Positions 7,178-14,677 of a stretch of 20,249 bases of DNA are shown piece after piece. The first letter of the stretch is position 1. Every line of letters begins with the position of its first letter. The position numbers and the translations under genes were made by a program. Under the pieces are notes generated by a model, which was given only the letters and a program-made list of their open reading frames with translations, did no database searches and was not told the origin of the DNA. Origin of the DNA: Candidatus Neomicrothrix sp. UBA7388 (lineage in GTDB: Bacteria > Actinomycetota > Acidimicrobiia > Acidimicrobiales > Poriferisodalaceae); contig DKNM01000025.1 of NCBI GenBank assembly GCA_002470695.1, positions 15,922-36,170 of the forward strand, read 5' to 3'.

Positions 7178-8017
7178 GTGGTCGCAATAGATGCTGCTTT
7201 GATCGAAACGTTTGATCGCGACGGCTTCGCAGTCGTTAAAGATTTTTTTGATCCGGTCGAGCTTCAATTTTTCGGATCGATTGTCGACCGTGCAGTCATA
7301 AACCGGGTTGGGCCAGATGCACGATCAATAGATGCAAAATCTATGTATGAACAGAGTTTTCAACAATGTATGAACCTCTGGGAGGACAATGATGATCTGA
7401 AGGCGTTGACTTTTAATCAGAGCTTGGCAAAGACAGCAGGCGCATTGTTAGGCGCAAAGGCCTTGCGAATTTGGCATGATCAAGCGCTTTATAAAGAGCC
7501 TGGGGGACGAGAGACGGACCCTCATCAGGATTGGCCGTTATGGCCAATGGCACCGGCCCGCCAGATAACTGCTTGGATTCCGTTCGACGGCTCAACGCTG
7601 GAGAGTGGGGCAATGGGTTATTCGCCTGGTTCTCACCGTTTAGGTTTAGCCAAGTTTTCAGATATCACCCGAGAATTACGCGAAGAGCCTTATCCATATT
7701 TCGATCATTCCGAAATGCGCGATCTTTCTTGGGTGGAAGCGCCTCGCGGGTCAGTTGTGTTTCATCATTCTTTGACCGTTCATCAAGCGAAGGCCAATAC
7801 CACGGATACGACTCGGCGGGCTTACTGCATAATCTACTTCGAAGATGGCTGCACTCGTTCACAGCCTCACTGGCATCAAAGCTTGGACCGGCAAAACATT
7901 AACGAGGGACAAAGAATTGAGGGTCCCGTGACTCCAATCGCTTGGCCTCGACCAAAAAATGACTTACCTGAATCACCGTCGGAGATGGGTAGCCCTCCTC
8001 AAACAGGCTTCCGTTAG
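7178..8017 (+). CDS. Phytanoyl-CoA dioxygenase (PhyH) family protein
   Basis: A 279-residue non-haem Fe(II)/2-oxoglutarate-dependent dioxygenase. The iron triad is visible: H116 and D118 in TDPHQDWPLW, and H202 in FHHSLTVHQAKAN. The following Arg pair R213/R214 fits the 2-oxoglutarate carboxylate anchor. The central GAMGYSPGSHRLG (145-156) is the typical jelly-roll turn of PhyH proteins. The N-terminus DRDGFAVVKDFFDPVEL (13-29) is also characteristic. Bacterial members hydroxylate varied substrates, so a phytanoyl-CoA role should not be assumed. The start is the GTG at 7178, with a weak AGG upstream. It is divergent from the amidohydrolase and followed after 67 nt by the nitroreductase gene. 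Confidence 0.9.
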   Translation: MVAIDAALIETFDRDGFAVVKDFFDPVELQFFGSIVDRAVINRVGPDARSIDAKSMYEQSFQQCMNLWEDNDDLKALTFNQSLAKTAGALLGAKALRIWHDQALYKEPGGRETDPHQDWPLWPMAPARQITAWIPFDGSTLESGAMGYSPGSHRLGLAKFSDITRELREEPYPYFDHSEMRDLSWVEAPRGSVVFHHSLTVHQAKANTTDTTRRAYCIIYFEDGCTRSQPHWHQSLDRQNINEGQRIEGPVTPIAWPRPKNDLPESPSEMGSPPQTGFR

Positions 8018-8084
8018 TCATTTCTATAAGTGAAGACAGCTAAGTAGACATATGATCAGAGGTCGACTGACTTAGGACTTTTGC

Positions 8085-8735
8085 ATGTATCTCGAACTAT
8101 CTGCTGACGAACTCTTGACAACGACTCGGGCTGTTAGAAAGCGGCTCGATCTAAACCGACCAGTGGAAAGATCGCTGCTTCTTGAGTGCACAGATATCGC
8201 TTTCCAAGCTCCAACTGGATCAAATGCGCAAGGTTGGCACTTTATTTTTGTTGAAGACCCCGATAAGAAACGGGAGCTTGCGGGTCTTTATGGCCAAGGC
8301 TTTGATCCTTACGTGAATGGTCCCGCTCGCGAGTATGCGCCAGGTGATATTCGGGCGGAACGAGCAGAATTTGTTCGAGGCTCCGCAATGCACTTGAGGG
8401 AGATCTTTCATGAAGTTCCAACGTTATTAGTGCCCTTGATGCTGGGGCGTCCGGAAGGCGTTGATGCATTCGGCCAAGCTTCTATGTGGGGTTCAATAAT
8501 CCCAGCAGTGTGGAGCTTTATGCTTGCAGCCCGCGAGCGCGGATTGGGTAGCGCTTGGACAACCCTGCACTTACCGTTTGAGAGAGAGGCCGCTGAAGTT
8601 CTAGGTGTCGACTACAACGAGTGGACACAGGTCGGACTGTTCCCCGTGGCCTACACGATCGGAACTGACTTCAAAAAAGCTCCACGCCTTGACTCGACCG
8701 ACTTAGTCAGCTTCGACACTTTTGGCAATAGTTAA
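8085..8735 (+). CDS. Nitroreductase family FMN oxidoreductase
   Basis: A 216-residue flavoprotein of the nitroreductase superfamily. FMN phosphate contacts are suggested by TTRAVRKRLD (13-22) and by QAPTGSNAQGWHF (41-53). The helix MWGSIIPAVWSFMLAARERGLGSAWTTLH (about 134-162) contains the conserved G-L-G-S/T-x-W turn, and the C-terminal VGLFPVAYTIG closes the fold. Members transfer electrons from NAD(P)H to nitro compounds, quinones or enones; the physiological substrate is unknown. The ATG at 8085 has AGGA about 8 nt upstream. It follows PhyH on the same strand and converges with the ABC exporter after 40 nt. Confidence 0.9.
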   Translation: MYLELSADELLTTTRAVRKRLDLNRPVERSLLLECTDIAFQAPTGSNAQGWHFIFVEDPDKKRELAGLYGQGFDPYVNGPAREYAPGDIRAERAEFVRGSAMHLREIFHEVPTLLVPLMLGRPEGVDAFGQASMWGSIIPAVWSFMLAARERGLGSAWTTLHLPFEREAAEVLGVDYNEWTQVGLFPVAYTIGTDFKKAPRLDSTDLVSFDTFGNS

Positions 8736-8775
8736 GAAGACTCAACCCAAGCAAGCTCCGTGTGATCTCAAGAGA

Positions 8776-11700
8776 CTAAGTCACCGTCGATGTGGAAAGT
8801 TGATGGGCAAGGAGTCGGGAATAGAGACCGCCGGTTTGGAGTAGGGAATCGTGGTCCCCAACTTCTACTACTTTCCCTGCTTCCATAACGACAATCTGGG
8901 TCGCATGTCGCACTGTTGATAATCGATGAGCGATAATGAGTGTTGTTCGGCCATGCATAAGATTTTGCAACGAGTCATGAACCGCAGCTTCATTTACAGC
9001 ATCGAGGTGGGATGTTGCTTCATCCAAAATAAGGACCGGTGCGTCCTTTAGAAACGCTCTGGCTATCGCTACGCGTTGACGTTGTCCCCCGGATAACCGC
9101 ACCCCACGCTCACCAACGTTTGTTTTCAACCCTTCGGGGAGATTCTCAACAAACGTAGTTAGAGACGCCTGATCTATTGCGGCGTTCACTTGCTCTTCTG
9201 TCGCATCGGGGCGCGCCATGAGAATATTCTGAGCAAGAGTGTCGTTAAACAGATAGGTCTCTTGACTGACCATTGCGACATGGGATCTCAAATCGTCAAG
9301 GTCAAGTCGGGCTAGGGGTTGGTCAAATAAGCAGATAGCACCTTGATCAGCATCCCAAAATCTCAGGATTAGCTGCGCGGCTGTTGTTTTACCTGCGCCC
9401 GAAGGTCCGACAATGGCAACGGTCGAGCCTGCGGCTACGTCGAAAGATACTCCGTCCAATGCCTGGATTTCAGTGCCTGGGTAGGAGAATTCAACTTCGC
9501 GAAACTGTATTGCGTTCTCTGGGCCCTGAATGTTAATGGGGTTTGGGGTCTCTGCTGAGCGCACCTCGACGGGTTCGTTATGGACTTGGTGCAACCGACG
9601 CGCGGCACCGAGTGTGTCTGCTAATTGACGACCCACGTGAACGATTTCCGATACCGGCAAAAAACATGCCAGAGCAAGAAGCGTGAGCAACGGAAGAGTT
9701 GTGGGGTTGAGATCCCCGGCTGAAACCAGCGAAGCGCCGGTTACAACGACAGCTAGGCCTCCTAATCCCATGGCGACTTCCAGCAGCGCTGTCTGGCGGG
9801 ATAAGTCGCTGTAAAAAGGAAGCCTGGTGTCGATGTGCCGTTGTACTCGGTGCATAAAAGATTTTGATCGTGTAGCAGTTTGTTGAAAGGCGAGCACTTC
9901 GCCGAGTCCTTGGACTGTGTCGACCACGAAGGCATTCAAATCGCCTAATGCTTCGCGATCTTCAGATCCCAACTTATCTAGGCGCTTTCGCAACAAAAAT
10001 GGACTGAGCGCAACTACTGCCAAAAATGGGATTAGAGCGATGGCCATTTGCCAGCCGAGAATACTCAGCGTCACAAGCACAGTGGAGGGCACGAGTAAAG
10101 CAACGAACGCTGGCGCGACGGTGTGTGCAAAAAAATATTCAACCATCTCCACGTCGTGAGTAGCCATTGCGACCATGTCCCCTGTGCGTCTGCGAACTAA
10201 ATAGGCCGGCGCCAGTTGGTCGAGTTTTGAGTAAAGCGCAACGCGCATCTCAGCGAGCATCCGGAATGCCATATCGTGAGCTACCCACGACTCCAACCAG
10301 TGCAAGATACCTGCAAGCGGCGCAACAATAATTAGCGCTGTAAGCAAGCCGTCGAAGGATTCGCCACGTTTGACTGCAGCGACGATTAAGGCACTAACCA
10401 CTCCAACACCGATTAGTGCTGCTACTCGCGTTACCCCAAAGATGAAAGTTGCTATGAGTTTTGTTCTCCATGGCCGTATCTCGGAGAAGAGCCACTTAAT
10501 CGCCGCTAGCCACCCAAGCCCTGTTGCCGAAACTATTTCATTGTCTGCAGGCTCGCTGACTTCGCGATCGGAATCAATGCTTGTGGCGGCGGTTTGTTGA
10601 GGTCCTGTTGGAGGTTGACTCACTGCTGCACCAGAAAGTTGGGCGGACATGAGGGTGAAGTAGTAACCACGACTATCCATTAATTCGCTGTGCTTACCGG
10701 ACTCGACAATTTTTCCTTCATCGAGGACAAGAATTCGGTCGGCGCCGATAACGCTTGAAAGTCGGTGCGCGAATATTAGCGTGGTGCGGCCCGCCATTAG
10801 ACGGTCAAGTGCTTCCTGAATAACAGCTTCGTTTTCTGCGTCGACTGAGGATAGGGCCTCGTCAAGTACGAGGATTGGCGAGTCTTTCAGGAGGGCGCGA
10901 GCTATTGCTATGCGTTGCCTTTGCCCTCCTGATAAGCGGATACCCCGCTCTCCGATAACGGTGTCATAGCCATTTGGTAATTGTGAGATGAATTCGTGCG
11001 CATTCGCGTCCATAGCTGCTTGCCGGACGTCTTTCATCTCGGCATTTGGAGCGCCAAATCGAATATTTTCAAGAACTGTTCCGTGAAAAAGAAATGTGTC
11101 TTGGGAGACAAGGGCGATGGCTCCATAGCGGTGGTGCGCTGAGAGGTCTTGTAAGTCGTGCCCTCCAAGAGTTATGCAGCCGTTTGTGGGGTCATAAAAG
11201 CGCAGTAGGAGCTTAGCGATTGTGCTTTTACCCGAACCGCTTGAGCCTACGACGCCAATTCTTTCACCCGGTGCAACGTCGATGTTGAGTTTCTGCAATG
11301 TTGCGGCTGCCGCTGTGGGGTAATGGAACGTGACATCCTTGAATGAAATTCGAGGTTCGAGTGGTTCCCTAAATGCAGGAGATTCGAATGGTTCTTGAAC
11401 GAGAGGTTGAGAGTCGAAGACTTTAAAAATACCTTGTGCGGCTGATAGCCCCATCATCCCGTTGTGGAGTAAGGCTCGTAGGTCGCGTTGGGGGCGAAAT
11501 ACCTCAATCCCAATCATCAAGATGATGAGGAGGGTGGACATTTCCATATCCCCGGATTGCACGCGGTAGGCACCGAGGGTTAATGCCGCTGCGGCTCCTA
11601 GTGCCAGCCCGGTGTCAGTGATTCCTCGGGTTAGCGAGTTAGTGGCAAGAACCCACATTGTGCTTTTGAAGACCTCGTGTGCTCGCGTGGCAAGAGTGCG

Positions 11701-12354
11701 TCCTCGGGCGGCACTTTGTCCAAAAGCTTTGAGAGTGCCTAAGCCTTGGAGTGAGTCTAAGAAGTCCGCGGCAAATTTGCTGTAGGCCTCTTGCCGTTGC
11801 AAACTTCGAGCGGCGTCCCATCGGTGGAATACTGCTGGTGCCATCAGGGTGATTAAGGCGAAACCTGTTAATACACCGGCCACAGGAAGATCTAGAGGAG
11901 AGAGGATTGCGAAAACCGCTATTGGCGTGATGGCAGCAACGATGAGTTGAGGAAGATATTCACCAAACCACACTTCTAATTGTTCAACACCCTCGACGAG
12001 GGATAGCAGAACTTCACCCGTTCGGACATCGCCGAAGTGAGATGGTCCAAGTTGCAAAACGTGATCGTGAAGTTGGGAACGAAGTTTGAGTTGAACGGCG
12101 GCGGCGGTGTGATGAGCCAACATTTTGCGCCAATGTTCTAGGATCCCGCGAACGATCATGACGATTCCCACGAGGAGTGTTGGGCCCAATAGATCACTGA
12201 AAGTTGACCCGTTGAATACTTTGCTGAGTAACCATCCCAGCAAACCAAGACGGGCTATTCCTGCGAGGGACGCGATTACGCCAATCGTTACTGCTTGGGC
12301 AATGGCGGCGCGAGTTCCTTTTGTAAGTGCCCAGAGTCGAAAATCAAAAAACAT
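8776..12354 (-). CDS. Fused double ABC exporter (TMD-NBD-TMD-NBD), CydD-CydC-like
   Basis: A single 1192-residue polypeptide containing two complete exporter halves. TMD1 covers about 18-310. NBD1 has Walker A GSSGSGKST (370-378), Q-loop Q418, signature LSGGQ (474-478), Walker B ending in D498-E499, and H-loop H530. A polar linker runs from about 573 to 612, then TMD2 at about 628-920. NBD2 has Walker A GPSGAGKTT (983-991), Q1031, LSGGQ (1087-1091), D1111-E1112 and H1143. Both ATP sites look canonical. TMD1 carries CydD-like phrases (EVWFGEYLPQL, FLDSLQGLGTLKAFG), suggesting a fused thiol-exporter or haem-linked CydDC relative, but no cydAB oxidase genes are in view. Substrate and direction are therefore inferred. 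The ATG at 12354 lacks a clear ribosome site. It is divergent from the aminotransferase operon by 51 nt and may share its operator. Confidence 0.9.
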   Translation of the reverse strand: MFFDFRLWALTKGTRAAIAQAVTIGVIASLAGIARLGLLGWLLSKVFNGSTFSDLLGPTLLVGIVMIVRGILEHWRKMLAHHTAAAVQLKLRSQLHDHVLQLGPSHFGDVRTGEVLLSLVEGVEQLEVWFGEYLPQLIVAAITPIAVFAILSPLDLPVAGVLTGFALITLMAPAVFHRWDAARSLQRQEAYSKFAADFLDSLQGLGTLKAFGQSAARGRTLATRAHEVFKSTMWVLATNSLTRGITDTGLALGAAAALTLGAYRVQSGDMEMSTLLIILMIGIEVFRPQRDLRALLHNGMMGLSAAQGIFKVFDSQPLVQEPFESPAFREPLEPRISFKDVTFHYPTAAAATLQKLNIDVAPGERIGVVGSSGSGKSTIAKLLLRFYDPTNGCITLGGHDLQDLSAHHRYGAIALVSQDTFLFHGTVLENIRFGAPNAEMKDVRQAAMDANAHEFISQLPNGYDTVIGERGIRLSGGQRQRIAIARALLKDSPILVLDEALSSVDAENEAVIQEALDRLMAGRTTLIFAHRLSSVIGADRILVLDEGKIVESGKHSELMDSRGYYFTLMSAQLSGAAVSQPPTGPQQTAATSIDSDREVSEPADNEIVSATGLGWLAAIKWLFSEIRPWRTKLIATFIFGVTRVAALIGVGVVSALIVAAVKRGESFDGLLTALIIVAPLAGILHWLESWVAHDMAFRMLAEMRVALYSKLDQLAPAYLVRRRTGDMVAMATHDVEMVEYFFAHTVAPAFVALLVPSTVLVTLSILGWQMAIALIPFLAVVALSPFLLRKRLDKLGSEDREALGDLNAFVVDTVQGLGEVLAFQQTATRSKSFMHRVQRHIDTRLPFYSDLSRQTALLEVAMGLGGLAVVVTGASLVSAGDLNPTTLPLLTLLALACFLPVSEIVHVGRQLADTLGAARRLHQVHNEPVEVRSAETPNPINIQGPENAIQFREVEFSYPGTEIQALDGVSFDVAAGSTVAIVGPSGAGKTTAAQLILRFWDADQGAICLFDQPLARLDLDDLRSHVAMVSQETYLFNDTLAQNILMARPDATEEQVNAAIDQASLTTFVENLPEGLKTNVGERGVRLSGGQRQRVAIARAFLKDAPVLILDEATSHLDAVNEAAVHDSLQNLMHGRTTLIIAHRLSTVRHATQIVVMEAGKVVEVGDHDSLLQTGGLYSRLLAHQLSTSTVT

Positions 12355-12386
12355 TAGTAGTCGGCATCCTACGTGGCCTGAACATC

Positions 12387-12401
12387 AACTGACGTTCAGT
12401 T
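12387..12401. promoter_or_regulatory. Perfect palindrome, candidate operator in the divergent promoter
   Basis: AACTGA-CGT-TCAGTT is a perfect 6-bp inverted repeat with a 3-nt centre. It lies 4 nt before the aminotransferase start and within the 51-nt gap shared with the ABC exporter. It resembles TetR-type operators, though no regulator gene is in the window. An overlapping CTGAAC (12378-12383) / GTTCAG (12394-12399) repeat adds a second half-site arrangement. Confidence 0.4.
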
Positions 12402-12405
12402 ACTC

Positions 12406-13698
12406 ATGATGGAAACAAAGTGCAACACTGGGCGTGTGAGCAGACTTCTGGATAGACACACCAAAGTAATGGGTCAACACACTCCATTGTTTTACCAAGA
12501 TCCTCTTGAACTGGTCAGCGGCAGTGGTGTTTGGCTCAAAGATGCGGCTGGCGCAAGTTACTTAGATCTTTATAACAACGTTCCTTGTGTAGGACATTCA
12601 AATCCCCGGGTAGTGGCAAACATCGCAGAGCAAGCAGCGACATTGAACGTTCACGGTCGATATTTGCATGAGGGAGTCATCGAATACGTAGAGCGCCTGG
12701 TGAGTCTGCACCATGGTGGAATTCAGTCTGCGATTTTGGGGTGTAGCGGCACCGAGGCCACTGAAATGGCTCTTACTCTTGCTCGCTCAGTAACTGGGAA
12801 ACAAGGAATTATTTGCACTGACTCGACCTACCACGGAAATTCTTCGCTTGTAGGGCGTTTAACTGCGTTACCCGTTGGTAACGACCGTGGTGGTGTTAAG
12901 TCGATTACGACCCCGCAATTGTTTCGGCCAATGGCTGAGGGCGTTTCTGAAGCCGAGCTGTTGCAGCTCCATTTGGACCAATTGGAAGCAACGATCGCTT
13001 CTTTCGCTGACAGCGGTGGATTTGCAGGAATCATGTTGTGTTCAATTCTTGCTAATGAGGGGTTAGCTATTCCGCCGTCTGGTTGGTTTGCGGAAGCCAC
13101 AGCAATGGTTTCTGATGCCGGGGGCGTGGTAATCGCTGACGAAGTTCAATCGGGCTTTGCCCGCAGCGGATCTTGGTGGGGTTATGAAGTCAGCGGCTTC
13201 ACACCCGATGTTGTGTGCATGGGTAAACCCATGGGTAACGGTTTTCCTCTTTCTGCAATGGCGACGAGCCATGAAATGGTCACAAAATTTCGGGAGCGAC
13301 ATCGTTACTTCAATACGTTTGCTTCTTCACCACTTCAAGCAGCAGCGGGTAGCGCGGTGATTGACGAAATCAATGATCTAAATTTGGTGGAACAGGTTAC
13401 AGAAGTTGGAGCGAGTCTGACTTCAGCTCTTCGTGCACTTGAAGCGGATCATCCCCAAATGGGTGATGTTAGGGGCAGGGGTTTATTTATTGGAATTGAC
13501 TGGGTAAAGCCGGGAACACGCATACCTGACCCAGTTGGCGCGCAGCAAATGGTTGAGAGGTTGAAGTCTCGTTTTGTCCTTGTAGGGAAAGCTGGGCAGC
13601 ACGGGAACGTTTTGAAAATCCGACCCCCCTTGGTTTTCAATAATGAACACGCGAGTATTTTTCTGAACGCATTTGAGGATTCCCTGCGCGATGCTTAA
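12406..13698 (+). CDS. Class III aminotransferase-fold PLP enzyme, AGXT2L phospho-lyase-like
   Basis: A 430-residue fold-type I PLP enzyme. The PLP lysine is K274 in MGKPMGNGFP (272-281). D245 in IADEVQSGFARSG contacts the pyridine nitrogen, G115-T116 in SGTEATEMAL binds phosphate, and Y142-H143 (TYHGN) and T304 complete the site. The N-terminal LDLYNNVPCVGHSNPRVV and RYLHEGVIEYVERL segments and the KPMGNG form of the lysine motif resemble the AGXT2L proteins (ethanolamine-phosphate and phosphohydroxylysine phospho-lyases) more than ordinary omega-aminotransferases. The next gene encodes an APH-type kinase overlapping by 8 nt, which fits a phosphorylate-then-eliminate route. Phospho-lyase activity is inference; a transaminase remains possible. 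The start is the ATG at 12406 or 12409, neither with a clear ribosome site. Confidence 0.85.
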   Translation: MMETKCNTGRVSRLLDRHTKVMGQHTPLFYQDPLELVSGSGVWLKDAAGASYLDLYNNVPCVGHSNPRVVANIAEQAATLNVHGRYLHEGVIEYVERLVSLHHGGIQSAILGCSGTEATEMALTLARSVTGKQGIICTDSTYHGNSSLVGRLTALPVGNDRGGVKSITTPQLFRPMAEGVSEAELLQLHLDQLEATIASFADSGGFAGIMLCSILANEGLAIPPSGWFAEATAMVSDAGGVVIADEVQSGFARSGSWWGYEVSGFTPDVVCMGKPMGNGFPLSAMATSHEMVTKFRERHRYFNTFASSPLQAAAGSAVIDEINDLNLVEQVTEVGASLTSALRALEADHPQMGDVRGRGLFIGIDWVKPGTRIPDPVGAQQMVERLKSRFVLVGKAGQHGNVLKIRPPLVFNNEHASIFLNAFEDSLRDA

Positions 13699-14677
13699 GG
13701 AAAGCGATTTTATTAAAGCAGCGCGAAGTGCATGCTTAATTTGGGGTCTGGAGCCCCTTCAAATCGATGTAATCTCGCACTCGGAAAATATTGTTTGCCA
13801 AGTGAAAGTTGATTCACAAAGACAAGTGGTGATGCGTCTCCACCGACCCGGGTACAACAAACTGACAGAGTTGGACTCAGAAATTGCGTGGGTTAGATCG
13901 CTTGCTGAATCTGGATTGCCTGTTCCGACGGCTGTCCAAACACCGTCGGGCGATTATTACCGATCGATCGATATCGGCAGTCCAGATTCGTTTGAGCGTC
14001 GAATTGTCGGAGTCATTGAGTGGGTCAAAGGCCAGCCACTTGGAACCCCTCTAACAAATAACTCGAATAACGTTGTAGCGCATTATAAAAAAATTGGCGC
14101 GCTTGCTGCGGCGATCCGACGTCACTCAAATTCATGGGAACGGCCAATAGGCTTTACCAGGCGTAGATGGGATCTGAATGGCCTACTCGGTGAGGATCCG
14201 TTATGGGGACGTTTTTGGGAGGTCACCTCTTTGACAAAGAGCCAAAGGTCTCTTTTCAGCGAAGCTCGTGCTGTATTACAGAATAAATTAGGTGAACTTT
14301 CGACGGGTCCGGAGCGCTTTGGTCTTATTCACTCAGATCTGCATTTGGGCAACATTATGAATAATGATGGGGCCTTGACCATTATCGATTTTGATGACGC
14401 TGGCTATGGCTGGTTCGCTCATGAAATTGCTGTTGCCCTTCATCCAGGCGTCGGGGAGTCGTGGTTTGATGAGGCGAGAGAAGCTTTTCTTGAGGGCTAT
14501 TGCTCTGTTTATGAAATCGAACTTGACGAAATTGCTTCAGTAGATGTTTTCCTTACGATTCGTAGCTTGATGATTGTTGGTTGGCTGTCTGATCGCCCTG
14601 AGTTACCTATCTATGAACACTTTCCGCTCGTCATTCGCAACGCTGAGCAGGCTGCTGAAAAGTTTCTCGTAAGTTGA
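13691..14677 (+). CDS. APH/SrkA-like phosphotransferase (small-molecule kinase)
   Basis: A 328-residue kinase of the aminoglycoside phosphotransferase superfamily. The N-lobe has SENIVCQVKV and QVVMRLHRPGY (45-55), with the ATP-contacting RLHRPG element as in SrkA/YihE and homoserine kinase II-like proteins. The hinge is near VIEWVKG (108-114). The catalytic loop is HSDLHLGN (214-221), with D216 as the base and N221 as a metal ligand. The metal-binding IIDFDDAGYGW (231-241) has D233. The ATG at 13691 overlaps the aminotransferase stop by 8 nt (ATGCTTAA), implying coupled translation; an in-frame TTG at 13673 is less likely. The substrate is probably an amino alcohol or hydroxylated amine handled by the upstream enzyme, by analogy with human hydroxylysine kinase and its phospho-lyase. 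That pairing is inference. Confidence 0.85.
   Translation: MLKESDFIKAARSACLIWGLEPLQIDVISHSENIVCQVKVDSQRQVVMRLHRPGYNKLTELDSEIAWVRSLAESGLPVPTAVQTPSGDYYRSIDIGSPDSFERRIVGVIEWVKGQPLGTPLTNNSNNVVAHYKKIGALAAAIRRHSNSWERPIGFTRRRWDLNGLLGEDPLWGRFWEVTSLTKSQRSLFSEARAVLQNKLGELSTGPERFGLIHSDLHLGNIMNNDGALTIIDFDDAGYGWFAHEIAVALHPGVGESWFDEAREAFLEGYCSVYEIELDEIASVDVFLTIRSLMIVGWLSDRPELPIYEHFPLVIRNAEQAAEKFLVS

Noticed and set aside
8040..8075. CTAAGT / ACTTAG inverted repeat before the nitroreductase gene
   Set aside because: 6-bp arms 24 nt apart, with no other support; expected by chance at this length.
9917..10600. Plus-strand frames opposite the ABC exporter
   Set aside because: They lie antisense to the well-conserved exporter gene and have compositions typical of antisense shadows, with no recognisable domain.
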